Positions 9,301-17,588 of a DNA stretch of 46,629 nucleotides are shown here, piece by piece. The DNA comes from an uncultured Burkholderiales bacterium (GTDB lineage Bacteria > Pseudomonadota > Gammaproteobacteria > Burkholderiales > Burkholderiaceae_C). The translations under genes were made by a program, and so were the position numbers. The notes under the pieces were generated by a model, which made no database searches, was not told the DNA's origin, and saw only the letters and a program-made list of their open reading frames with translations. How positions within the stretch are numbered: position 1 is the stretch's first letter; every line of letters starts with the position of its first letter. The stretch spans positions 1 through 46,629 of the forward strand of contig CAIZSE010000004.1 in the NCBI GenBank assembly GCA_903935585.1, given 5' to 3'.

Positions 9301-9418
9301 CAGGGAAGTTCTGCACTTTCATGCTGCCAAAGGCGATCAGTCCCGCCACCGACAGCAGCACAAACAGCATGACCGCCGGAATCGGGTTGCGGATCGACCA
9401 GGAAGAGACGTTGAGCAT
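6311..9418 (-). CDS. RND efflux transporter permease (AcrB/HAE1 type)
   Basis: Inner-membrane proton-driven multidrug or solvent exporter, 1035 residues, the normal size. Starts with SSWSIRNPIPAVMLFVLLSVAGL (TM1; motif SIRNPIPAVM) and the periplasmic NFPDLDLPTITV segment. The TM4 proton-relay region LVIGVLVDDAIVEVENI carries the paired Asp residues, and the second half repeats the fold with the GLIMLMGIATKNSILLVEYA motif. The start was set at the ATG matching the family N-terminus; upstream codons in frame are non-coding in style. The adaptor gene ends 10 bases upstream. No outer-membrane channel gene is adjacent, so it probably uses a TolC-like protein encoded elsewhere. Substrate not predictable. 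Confidence 0.95.
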   Translation of the reverse strand: MLNVSSWSIRNPIPAVMLFVLLSVAGLIAFGSMKVQNFPDLDLPTITVNASLPGAAPSQIETDVARKLENALAPLQGLKHITTKVQDGSVSITAEFRMEKPVQEAVDDVRSAIQGVRADLPSDLRDPIVQKLNLAGTPVLAYTVRSGRMDDEALSWRVDNDITRKLLSLRGVGAVNRVGGVTREVRIALDVNRLQSLGITAAEVSRQLKQVQQEGSGGRMDLGAGEQPVRTLATVKTAQEVGEIELATSRGGRVRLDQVAAVSDSLADARSAASLNGTPVVGFEVVRSKGESEVAVGRLVRQALADFRVQNPDIEITEAFDFVTPVEEEYNGSLLLLYEGAILAVLVVWLFLRDWRATFVSAVALPLSVIPAFIGMAYLGFSINVVTLLALSLVIGVLVDDAIVEVENIVRHLRMGKSPYQAAMEAADEIGLAVIATTFTLIAVFLPTAFMAGIPGKFFKQFGWTASLAVFASLVVARVLTPMMAAYILKPIVTAAHEPGWLTRYMVWATWCMKHRLATMVMATLFFIGSIMLVPLLPKGFIPPDDNSQTQVYVELPPGATLAQTQASAEHARTLLAQVQHVQGVYTTIGGGSAGADPFAGGGAAEVRKATLTIQLTERGTRPRKQDIENNIRTALQQLPGVRSKVGLGGSGEKYILVLTGEDPQALQTAAMSVERDLRTISGLGSIASTASLVRPEIAVRPDFAKAADLGVTSAAISDTLRVATLGDYDAALPKLNLSQRQVPIVVKLGDEARKDLATLERLMVPGSRGLVMLGQVASIEVAGGPAVIDRYDRQRNINFEIELSGMPLGDVTQAVQKLPALQNLPPGVKVVEVGDAEVMGELFASFGLAMMVGVLCIYIVLVLLFKGFLHPVTILAALPLSLGGAFVGLLIAQKSFSMPSLIGLIMLMGIATKNSILLVEYAIEARRGKPAQGDHPAVPGMSRWDATLDACHKRARPIVMTTIAMGAGMLPIAVGWGAADTSFRSPMAIAVIGGLLTSTVLSLLVIPVVFTYLDDLGQWAGRVYRQLTQTRSKA

Positions 9419-9428
9419 GGCGTCCCTT

Positions 9429-10538
9429 TTATTTGGCGGCAGCGGCGGGGGCGGCTGCATCGACCACGCGCACCGTGTCGCCATGGTTCAAAAATGCCCC
9501 GCCACTGGCCACCACGCGCGCATCGGATTTGAGACCGCCGAGCACCTCCACACGGTCACCGCTTTGGCGCCCGGTTTGAACCTTGACTTGGCTGACCTTC
9601 TGATCTGCCCCCAGCGTGTACACATAACTGAAGCCATCGCGCACCACCACCGCCGTTTGCGGCACGGTCAGTGCCGGGCTTTGCCCCAGGGTGATTTCGC
9701 CTTTGGCAAACATGCCCGCCCGGGCGCTGCCGGTTTGCGCGGGCAAATCCACGTACACCAAGGCGTTGCGGGTTTGCGCATCGACCGAGGGCGCCACCAT
9801 GCGCACCTTGCCTTGCAATTGCTGACCGCTGGCGGCAGTGACCTGCACGGGCGCACCCAGGGTAATGCGCCCGATTTCAGCGGCCGTCACTTCGGCCCGC
9901 CACTCGATGCGGCCTTGCCGGATCAGCCTGAACAATTCGGTGCCCACGCCCACCACGCTGCCCACGGTGGCTTGGCGCGAAGAGATCACGCCCGCATCGG
10001 GCGCGCGCACCTGCGTTTGTGACAAGCGCAGGTTTTGCAACTGCACCAAAGCCCGCACAGATTGCACTCGCGCCAGGGCCGAGGCTTCAGCGGCCAGCGC
10101 CTGACTCAGCTGCGCAGGGCTGAAAAAGCCTTGCTGCTGCAAGCTGCGGGCACGGTCAGCCTGGACTTTGGCTTCTTGCGCGCTGGCCGCGGCTTCGGCC
10201 AGACTGGCTTCGGCCTGTGCCAGTTCGGCACGCAAGGTGTCGGCCTGCAAGGTGGCCAGCACATCGCCCTTTTGCACACGGTCGCCCACGTTCACGCGCA
10301 CCTCGGTGACCTTCAGACCATTGGCTTCGGCACCAATCACGGCTTCTTGCCAAGCGGCCAAATTCCCGTTGGCACTGATTTTTTGGGGCAGGTTGCCCGT
10401 CTGGGGTTGCGCTACGGTCACTGTCAAGGATGGCTTTGCGGGGGCTGGCAACTTGCCGTCTTGAGCGGCCCAGCCCGTACTGATGAAACCCGCGAAAACC
10501 CATATCCCTGCCCCAATCCATGCACCGCTTTTTTTCAT
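9429..10538 (-). CDS. RND efflux periplasmic adaptor (membrane fusion protein)
   Basis: A 369-residue HlyD-type adaptor that couples the RND permease to an outer-membrane channel. It has an N-terminal signal peptide ending near GWAAQ, the first biotinyl-lipoyl half (AEANGLKVTEVRVNVGDRV), an Ala-rich coiled coil (ELAQAEASLAEAAASAQEA), and the second lipoyl half TQVRAPDAGVISSRQATVG. These are followed by the beta-barrel segment and a low-complexity AAAPAAAAK tail. The ATG at 10538 is preceded by AGAGAAAG. It is the first gene of the operon adaptor-permease-SDR; about 150 bases separate it from glnE, enough for its own promoter. Confidence 0.94.
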   Translation of the reverse strand: MKKSGAWIGAGIWVFAGFISTGWAAQDGKLPAPAKPSLTVTVAQPQTGNLPQKISANGNLAAWQEAVIGAEANGLKVTEVRVNVGDRVQKGDVLATLQADTLRAELAQAEASLAEAAASAQEAKVQADRARSLQQQGFFSPAQLSQALAAEASALARVQSVRALVQLQNLRLSQTQVRAPDAGVISSRQATVGSVVGVGTELFRLIRQGRIEWRAEVTAAEIGRITLGAPVQVTAASGQQLQGKVRMVAPSVDAQTRNALVYVDLPAQTGSARAGMFAKGEITLGQSPALTVPQTAVVVRDGFSYVYTLGADQKVSQVKVQTGRQSGDRVEVLGGLKSDARVVASGGAFLNHGDTVRVVDAAAPAAAAK

Positions 10539-10689
10539 GACGCTTTCTCTTTTATGAACACCCTGTTGGCAAGCAAGGAGTTTAGCGGGAAGGTTTTTCC
10601 AGCGGTTTCGGAAGGGGAAGTTTTGGACGCCTTGTAAAGCCTCCCTGCCGCGCGGGCACCGTCACAAACGCAATGGTCGCGAGGGCCTG
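10539..10689. other. Intergenic leader of the RND operon
   Basis: This 151-base gap lies between the end of glnE and the start of the adaptor gene, both on the minus strand. I see no convincing terminator hairpin for glnE and no clear regulator operator. No TetR or MarR gene is adjacent, so any specific control of the pump is not visible. Confidence 0.4.
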
Positions 10690-13428
10690 CTAGCCCATCA
10701 CCACCCGCCACAAGGCCAGCACCGCTTCGCGCTCACTGGCCAAGTCCTCCAAGGGCACGTCGGTGGGTTCTTCGTTCAAGCGCGCCCGATGCTGCACCCG
10801 GCGCATTTCCCGGTAAGCATTGGCTGCCGCCTCGCCCACGCCTTTGGGCAACAAGCCGGCCTTTTCTGCTCGCAGCAGCAAGGCAATGTTGCCCACGTTG
10901 TCCGCCAACTCGGTGTGCGCGGCGGTGTGCAGCAGCACCAGATACTGCACGGCAAATTCGGCATCAACCATGGCGCCGGGGCTGTGTTTCACGTCAAAGC
11001 GGTCCGCCTTGACCGGGTGGCCCTGGCGCACACGTTCGCGCATGGCCACAATTTCGGCCTTGAGGCTGACGGCATCGCGGGGGGCACTGATGACGGCGTG
11101 GCGCACGGCATCAAAACGCGGCGCCAAAGAGGGCAGGCCCATGACAAACCGGGCGCGCGTCATGGCCTGGTGTTCCCAGGTCCAGGCGGTGTTGCTGCCG
11201 CGCTGCTGTTGGTAGTCGGCATAGGCCTCAAAGCGGGTGACCAACAGGCCCGAGTTGCCATTGGGGCGCAAGGCCGTGTCGATTTCGTACAAATCGCCAT
11301 CCGCTGTTTTGACCGTCATCCAGTTGATGAGCTTTCGGACATAGCCGGCATAAATTTCTTGTGCCCGTTCATCGGTGTCCTCGTAGACAAAAACGATGTC
11401 GAGGTCGCTGCCATAACCCAGCTCTTTGCCGCCCAGCTTGCCGTAGCCAATGATGGCGATGGCAGGCTCTTCGCGATGCCGCGTTTTCAGGCGGCCCCAG
11501 CACCAGCGGGCGGTCACGCGCAGCACAGCATCGGCCAGGGCACTCAGGTCATCGGCCACTTGCTCTACGGTGAGCACGCCCTCGACGTCACGTGCCAGGG
11601 TGCGGAACTGCTCGGCATGGTGAGCGCGGCGCAACAAGTTGAGCAGGCTTTCCTCGTCGTCTTCGCCGGTCCGTCTGAGGGCCTCAAGCCGCGCTTGCAA
11701 CTCCTCCTCGAACTCTGCTGCTTCAAACCGGCTGTCGAACAGATTGCCACCGGCCAACTCATCGATCACACCGGGGTGTTGCAGCAAATAGCGCGCAGGC
11801 CACTTGGCGGCGCCCAGCAGGCGCAACAAGCGCTCATGCACCGAAGGCCGCTCCAGCATGAGCGCCAGGTAACTTTCCCGGCGCAGCAAGGGCTCGATCC
11901 AGTCGACCATGCGCAGCACCGCCTCTTCGCCGATGCGTCCTTCTTCCAGCCAATGGGCCGTGCGTTGCAGCAAGCGCATCAGGCGTCCGCGGGCATCATC
12001 GCGCAGCGCTTGCACCCGGGGGTTGCCAGGCCACTCGGCCAGGCGCTCACCGATACGGCCTGTAAAGACAGCCGCAATGCCATCCAGATCGGTCGATTCC
12101 CGTTGTCCGTTTTTACCGTTGCAGCCTTTGCACTCCCGGTCGCCACCCAGCAAGGTGTCGAACTCCTGCGCCACCACTTCCCGGTGCGCGTCCAGGTCCG
12201 TCAGAAATGAGCCCGCATGGGGATAGCCCAAGGTCTGTGCGATCCACTTGAGGTCGTCGTCCCGGGTGGGCAGCACATGGGTTTGCTGGTCGTCCAGATA
12301 CTGAATGCGGTGCTCCACCTGCCGCAAAAAAACATAGGCCGCGCTCAGCGCATGGGCCGTGGCCTGGGGCATGAGCCCTGATTTGGCGACACGCTGCAAG
12401 GCGTCCAGGGTGGGCCGGGTGCGCAGCTCGGGGAACTGCCCGCCACGAACCACCTGCAACAGCTGAACGGTGAATTCGATCTCGCGAATGCCGCCACGCG
12501 ACAGCTTGACATCATTGGCGCGTTCGGGTCGGCCCGCACTCCGCTTGGCCGCGTGTTCCCGAATTTGCTGGTGCAGCGTGCGCAGCGACTCGAACACGTT
12601 GTAGTCGAGGTAACGGCGAAACACAAAGGGCAAAACCACCCCGCGCATAGCCTGGGCAGAGCCATTGACCACCGCACTGCGGGGCGCGACCACCCGGCTT
12701 TTCATCCACGCAAAGCGCTCCCACTCACGGCCCTGAACCAGCAAATACTCCTCCAGGGCATCCAGCGAGACCACGCTGGGGCCAGAGTTACCGTTGGGTC
12801 TGAGGGCCAGATCCACCCGAAAAACAAAGCCGTGGTCCGTGGTGTCACCGATCAGGGCGTACATGCGCTTGACGGCGCGGGTGAAGTATTCCTGGCACGA
12901 CACCTTGTTGCGGCCTTCGCTGTTGCCCAGCGTTTCCCCGTCTTCGTCGTACACATAAATCAGGTCAATGTCGCTGGACACATTCAGCTCACGGGCACCC
13001 AGCTTGCCCATGCCGAGGATCCACATTTCAGCGCGCTGGCCATTGGCCTTGGTGGGCGCACCATGCAGGACGTCCAGATCGGACATGACCTGCTGCCAGG
13101 CGATGTTGAGCGCGACTTCGGCCAGCCAGGTCATGCCTTGCATCACCACGTCCAGTGAGGCCTGCCGGGTGCAGTCCAGCTGGGCCAGACGCTCCAGTGT
13201 GAGCTGGCGCAACACCCGCAAGGCTGCACCTGTGTCCAGGCCGGTCGCCTGCAAGGCCGCATAGGCCGCGTTCAGCGTGTCTCGCGTAGGGGGGCCAGGC
13301 GGCAGCAAGTGCAACACATCGGCATAACGCCGGTGCAATCGCTGTACAAAGCGGGAATACAGGGGCAAATCAGCTTGGCTGGCATGATGTGCGGCCGGTG
13401 GCTCATTCATGGGCTGGCTGCGGGTCAT
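10690..13428 (-). CDS. glnE: Bifunctional glutamine synthetase adenylyltransferase/deadenylylase
   Basis: Controls glutamine synthetase by attaching or removing AMP in response to PII and glutamine. It is 912 residues, close to the usual 920-950. Both nucleotidyltransferase cores are present: GMGKLGARELNVSSDIDLIYVY near residues 138-160 (removase half; key motif ELNVSSDIDLIYVY) and GYGKLGGKELGYGSDLDIVFVY near 659-681 (transferase half; key motif GSDLDIVFVY). The first ATG is used; an ATG six codons later (13410) is possible. It is divergent from yhdP with only about 25 bases between the start codons, so their promoters must overlap the coding ends. glnA is not in the window. Confidence 0.96.
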   Translation of the reverse strand: MTRSQPMNEPPAAHHASQADLPLYSRFVQRLHRRYADVLHLLPPGPPTRDTLNAAYAALQATGLDTGAALRVLRQLTLERLAQLDCTRQASLDVVMQGMTWLAEVALNIAWQQVMSDLDVLHGAPTKANGQRAEMWILGMGKLGARELNVSSDIDLIYVYDEDGETLGNSEGRNKVSCQEYFTRAVKRMYALIGDTTDHGFVFRVDLALRPNGNSGPSVVSLDALEEYLLVQGREWERFAWMKSRVVAPRSAVVNGSAQAMRGVVLPFVFRRYLDYNVFESLRTLHQQIREHAAKRSAGRPERANDVKLSRGGIREIEFTVQLLQVVRGGQFPELRTRPTLDALQRVAKSGLMPQATAHALSAAYVFLRQVEHRIQYLDDQQTHVLPTRDDDLKWIAQTLGYPHAGSFLTDLDAHREVVAQEFDTLLGGDRECKGCNGKNGQRESTDLDGIAAVFTGRIGERLAEWPGNPRVQALRDDARGRLMRLLQRTAHWLEEGRIGEEAVLRMVDWIEPLLRRESYLALMLERPSVHERLLRLLGAAKWPARYLLQHPGVIDELAGGNLFDSRFEAAEFEEELQARLEALRRTGEDDEESLLNLLRRAHHAEQFRTLARDVEGVLTVEQVADDLSALADAVLRVTARWCWGRLKTRHREEPAIAIIGYGKLGGKELGYGSDLDIVFVYEDTDERAQEIYAGYVRKLINWMTVKTADGDLYEIDTALRPNGNSGLLVTRFEAYADYQQQRGSNTAWTWEHQAMTRARFVMGLPSLAPRFDAVRHAVISAPRDAVSLKAEIVAMRERVRQGHPVKADRFDVKHSPGAMVDAEFAVQYLVLLHTAAHTELADNVGNIALLLRAEKAGLLPKGVGEAAANAYREMRRVQHRARLNEEPTDVPLEDLASEREAVLALWRVVMG

Positions 13429-13453
13429 AATTCCTGCTGACTTTCTGATTCAA

Positions 13454-16400
13454 ATGTTTGTGCCGTCTTTGCCCACTTTTCCTCGCCTGAGCCTTTTGCT
13501 GTCCCGACTTGTGCGGTTCCTGGCATGGGTTTTACTTGTGCTGGGCTTTTTACTGGGTCTGGCCTGGGGCGCATTGCATTTTTGGATTGTGCCGCGAATC
13601 GGTGACCACCGCCCGACCCTGGAACGCTTGGCCCAAAAAACCATCGGGGTACCCGTGCGCATCGGCCAGATTTCCGGCGAGTCAACCGGGTGGGCGCCCT
13701 CGTTTGAGCTGCGCGACATCGCGCTGCTGGATGCCGAAGGGCGCACCGCACTGCGCCTGCCCAAGGTCATGATCGCCATCAGTGTGCGGTCGGTGTTGGA
13801 TCTCAAGCTGGAACAGCTGGTGCTGGATGCCCCCGAACTGGACATCCGACTGACCGCTGCAGGCGCCTGGCAAATAGCGGGGCTTGACTGGACGCACAGC
13901 CAAGGCGGAGACAACGCGGCCGCAGATTGGCTGTTTGCACAGCGCGAAGTGATCGTGCGCGGGGGCACCGTGCGCTGGACCAACGAACACCCGCAAAACA
14001 CCCAGCTCAAAGAACTGTTGCCGCCCCCGTCTGCGGCCACACCGCCGCAAGCGGCAGATTCACCGGCGGCCCCCGTGACATTGGCCTTGCGCGAGGTCGA
14101 CCTGGTGCTGCGCAACTCGGCCAGACACCACGATGTGCGCCTGGATGCCACACCGCCCGAGGACTGGGGCGCCCGTTTTGTCGGCGTGGGGCGTTTCAAG
14201 CGAGGCCTGCTGTCGATGCAGCCGGGCAAGTGGGCTGACTGGACTGGCCAGGTCTATGCCTATTTCCCTCAAGTCGATGTTGCGCAACTGGGCCAGCATG
14301 TGCCCCTGGGCGCAAACATCTCGGCCGGACAAGGCAGCTTGCGCATGTGGGGTGACGTCACCCAAGGGCAGTGGGCTGGTGGCGTCGCCGATGTGAACCT
14401 GACCGGACTGAGCACCACCTGGCGCGCTGATGCCACCCCCTTGGTTTTTGCAAACCTGTCGGGTCGTTTGGGTGCCAGGCTCGACCCCCTCGGGTTTGAG
14501 GTATCGACCCAAAACCTGGCATTCGAGAGTGCACAAGGCCTGGCCTGGCCTGGCGGCAACCTCTCGCTGGCCTACACCTACCCTCAAGGGAAAAACACGG
14601 CCCGCGGCCACCTTCAGGCCGATCACCTGGATTTGTTGGCCCTGCGCGAAATGGGGCTGCGCGCGCCATTGCCCGAGGCCTGGCGACAAGGCTTGCAGCA
14701 ACAAGCGGTCCGCGGTCAAGTGGATGCTTTGCAATGGCGTTGGCAAGGCGATTGGCATACCCCCGACAAATACGACGCCCAACTCACCCTGCAGGAACTG
14801 ACGCTAGAGACAGCAAGCGGGCCTGCCAACCGCACAGGCATTCGCTGGCCCGGTGTCCAGGGAGCTCGGGCAAAGCTGGTCATGAACCAGGATGGTGGAC
14901 AAGTTGAGATGGACATCGGCAATGGCGGAGCCGTTTTATTGCCCGGCATTTTGGAAAATGCCGAAGTGCGTGTTCAGTCATTGCATGCCGAAGCCGTTTT
15001 CAAAAGAGACGCCAAGGCCTGGCACCTGCCTGCATGGAAGCTCAAATTGGCCAACCCCGATTTGCAGGGTGAGTGGCAAGGCCAGTGGCATCCCTCAGCG
15101 AACGGCAGCGGCCCGGGCGTGCTGGATCTGCAAGGCAAGATCAAGCAAATCGATGCATCGCGTGCCTACCGTTACCTGCCCCTGACGCTGCCCGCCAGCG
15201 TGCGCCAATATGTGCGTGATGCGGTGGTCAAAGGGGTCTATTCGGATGTACAGGTCAAGGTCAAGGGTGATTTGACGCGCTGGCCTTTTGCCAACGCCAA
15301 AGACGGTGAACTCCGATTTGCCGGCCAAATTCGCGACCTTGAATTGGATTATTTGCCGCAAGCCATGCTGCCGCCCAAAAGCTTGCCATGGCCCCGCCTG
15401 CACGCGTTGACGGGTCGACTGGTCTTTGACCGCTTGGGCATGAAGCTGAGCGATGCCTCTGCGCGCGCCATGGATGCCCGCACGGGCTTGAGCCTGACGG
15501 CCGGCCAGGCGGAGATCGCCGACATGGCCGCGCCCCTGTTGAATGTGTCTGCCGAAATCAAGGGCCCTGCAACCCAGGTGCTCACACTGGTGCAAAAGTC
15601 ACCGCTCGATGCGCTGCTGTCCGGCGCGTTGCGCGAAACCCAAGCCACAGGCGCGCTGCAAACCCGTTTCAAATTGGCCCTGCCCCTGCTCACCCCTCAA
15701 AGCCCCAAACTGCAAGGCTCGGTGGTGTTGGCTGGCAACGATGTGCGCATGGCCCCATCTGCCCCCCTGCTGGAAAAGTTGCAGGGAACGGTCCAGTTCA
15801 CCGAGTCCGGTTTCACACTCAATGGCACACAAGGCCGACTGTTGGGTGGGCCGGTTCGCATCGAAGGTGGCATGCAGGCATCGCCAAGTGCTTCGGTAAC
15901 CGACAGTGGGTTAAAGCTTCGCGCGCAAGGCCAGGTCACTGCCGAGGCGCTTCGCATGGCCAAAGAGTTGGCGCCTCTGCATGAGTGGGCCCAACATGCC
16001 AGTGGCGCGACCACGTACAGCGCTCAACTGGGTTGGCGACATGGCCAACCCGAGCTGTCGGTGCAAAGCCAACTGGAGGGATTGGCACTGAAATTGCCCG
16101 CACCCCTTGGCAAGTCTGCAGAAACCAGCACACCCCTGACATTCAGGACCCGCGTGCAAAATGCCGGCGGCCTGTTGCGCGATCAGCTGCAGTTTGAATG
16201 GGGCAACTTGGCGTCCGCCAACTATGTGCGCGATTTGTCCGGCCCCGAGCCCGTTGTGCTGCGTGGCAGCCTGAGCTTGGGCTTGCCCAGCAGGCAAGCG
16301 CCTGCTTTGCCCGCCTCGGGGGTGTCGGCAGCCATCGCGCTGGACGCATTGTCTTTGGACGACTGGCAAGCCCTTTTTCCCGCCAACCTGCTCTCGGGCC

Positions 16401-17584
16401 CGGACACGCCTGCCCCTGGCCTGCCAGCCTGGTCCCCCTATTTGCCCACACGCATCGGCCTACAAGCGGGCACCATCACGGCCGATGGGCGCACCTTGAA
16501 TCAGGTGGTGGCCGGTGGCGTGCGTGAGGGGCAGACCTGGCGGGTCAATGTGGATGCCCGCGAATTGAGCGGGCATGTGGTTTATCGCCTGCCTGGCAAA
16601 GACCAACTGGGCCAGCTGTATGCCCGGCTTTCACGCCTGAACCTGCCACCTTCCAGCGCAGCCGATGTGGAGGGCCTGCTGGAAGCGCCACCCGCCAACC
16701 TGCCCGCACTGGACATCGTGGTGGAGCAACTGGAACTGCGGGGCAAAAAACTCGGCCGCATTGAAATCGAAGCCGTCAACACCGAACAACAAAAGACACG
16801 CCTCAAAACCGCACCCGAATGGCAGTTGAACAAGTTCAACATCACCCTGCCCGAAGCCACACTGCGCAGCACCGGAAGATGGCTGACAGCAACCGATGGC
16901 GGCAACCAGCGCAAAACAGAAATCAACTTCAAACTGGACGTTACCGATGCAGGCGCCTTGCTCACACGCCTGGGCACACCCGATGCTTTGCGTGGGGGCT
17001 CCGGTCAGCTCGAAGGCGCCATCAGCTGGCGGGGTTCGCCATTGGCTTTGCACTACCCCAGCATGTCAGGGCAGTTCGGGGTGAAGATGGGGCGCGGCCA
17101 ATTTCTCAAGGCCGATGCGGGTGCGGCCAAGTTGTTGGGGGTGCTGAGTTTGCAGGCCTTGCCGCGCCGCTTGCTGCTGGACTTTCGGGATGTGTTTTAC
17201 GAAGGCTTTGTGTTTGACTCAGTGCGCGGTGATGTCGCCATCACGCAAGGCATCGCCAACACGCGAAACCTTCAGATCAAGGGCGTCAATGCCCTGGTTC
17301 AACTGGATGGATCAGCCGATATTGCTCACGAAACACAGAAGCTTCGCGTGGTGATCTTGCCCGCACTCGACGCAGGAACAGCCTCTTTGGTTGCTGGCAT
17401 TGCCGTCAATCCCGTGGTGGGTTTGACGGCATTTTTGGCGCAGCTCTTTTTACAAAACCCGTTGGTCAAAGCCAACACCCAGGAGTTCCTGATTGACGGC
17501 AGCTGGGCCGAACCCCGGGTGACAAAAGTCAACAGCAGCAGCGATGGGCTCAACACCTCTCCTTCGGGCATCACCAAGCCTTGA
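13454..17584 (+). CDS. yhdP: YhdP family protein (AsmA-like, TIGR02099), envelope phospholipid transport
   Basis: A 1376-residue giant inner-membrane-anchored periplasmic protein. One N-terminal membrane helix (LVRFLAWVLLVLGFLLGLAWG, core LAWVLLVLGFLLGLAWG) is followed by long beta-rich repeats of AsmA/bridge type. The end, with LVAGIAVNPVVGLTAFLAQLFL followed by EFLIDGSWAEPRV, is the conserved YhdP C-terminus. In E. coli, YhdP with TamB and YdbH carries phospholipids to the outer membrane. The start at 13454 was preferred because the helix then sits at the very N-terminus; an in-frame ATG at 13409 would overlap glnE. A sensor kinase gene starts 4 bases after its stop, suggesting an operon of unrelated functions. 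Confidence 0.93.
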   Translation: MFVPSLPTFPRLSLLLSRLVRFLAWVLLVLGFLLGLAWGALHFWIVPRIGDHRPTLERLAQKTIGVPVRIGQISGESTGWAPSFELRDIALLDAEGRTALRLPKVMIAISVRSVLDLKLEQLVLDAPELDIRLTAAGAWQIAGLDWTHSQGGDNAAADWLFAQREVIVRGGTVRWTNEHPQNTQLKELLPPPSAATPPQAADSPAAPVTLALREVDLVLRNSARHHDVRLDATPPEDWGARFVGVGRFKRGLLSMQPGKWADWTGQVYAYFPQVDVAQLGQHVPLGANISAGQGSLRMWGDVTQGQWAGGVADVNLTGLSTTWRADATPLVFANLSGRLGARLDPLGFEVSTQNLAFESAQGLAWPGGNLSLAYTYPQGKNTARGHLQADHLDLLALREMGLRAPLPEAWRQGLQQQAVRGQVDALQWRWQGDWHTPDKYDAQLTLQELTLETASGPANRTGIRWPGVQGARAKLVMNQDGGQVEMDIGNGGAVLLPGILENAEVRVQSLHAEAVFKRDAKAWHLPAWKLKLANPDLQGEWQGQWHPSANGSGPGVLDLQGKIKQIDASRAYRYLPLTLPASVRQYVRDAVVKGVYSDVQVKVKGDLTRWPFANAKDGELRFAGQIRDLELDYLPQAMLPPKSLPWPRLHALTGRLVFDRLGMKLSDASARAMDARTGLSLTAGQAEIADMAAPLLNVSAEIKGPATQVLTLVQKSPLDALLSGALRETQATGALQTRFKLALPLLTPQSPKLQGSVVLAGNDVRMAPSAPLLEKLQGTVQFTESGFTLNGTQGRLLGGPVRIEGGMQASPSASVTDSGLKLRAQGQVTAEALRMAKELAPLHEWAQHASGATTYSAQLGWRHGQPELSVQSQLEGLALKLPAPLGKSAETSTPLTFRTRVQNAGGLLRDQLQFEWGNLASANYVRDLSGPEPVVLRGSLSLGLPSRQAPALPASGVSAAIALDALSLDDWQALFPANLLSGPDTPAPGLPAWSPYLPTRIGLQAGTITADGRTLNQVVAGGVREGQTWRVNVDARELSGHVVYRLPGKDQLGQLYARLSRLNLPPSSAADVEGLLEAPPANLPALDIVVEQLELRGKKLGRIEIEAVNTEQQKTRLKTAPEWQLNKFNITLPEATLRSTGRWLTATDGGNQRKTEINFKLDVTDAGALLTRLGTPDALRGGSGQLEGAISWRGSPLALHYPSMSGQFGVKMGRGQFLKADAGAAKLLGVLSLQALPRRLLLDFRDVFYEGFVFDSVRGDVAITQGIANTRNLQIKGVNALVQLDGSADIAHETQKLRVVILPALDAGTASLVAGIAVNPVVGLTAFLAQLFLQNPLVKANTQEFLIDGSWAEPRVTKVNSSSDGLNTSPSGITKP

Positions 17585-17588
17585 AACA

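Noticed and set aside
6311..10538. An outer-membrane channel partner for the RND pump
   Set aside because: No TolC-like frame exists in or next to the operon within the window.
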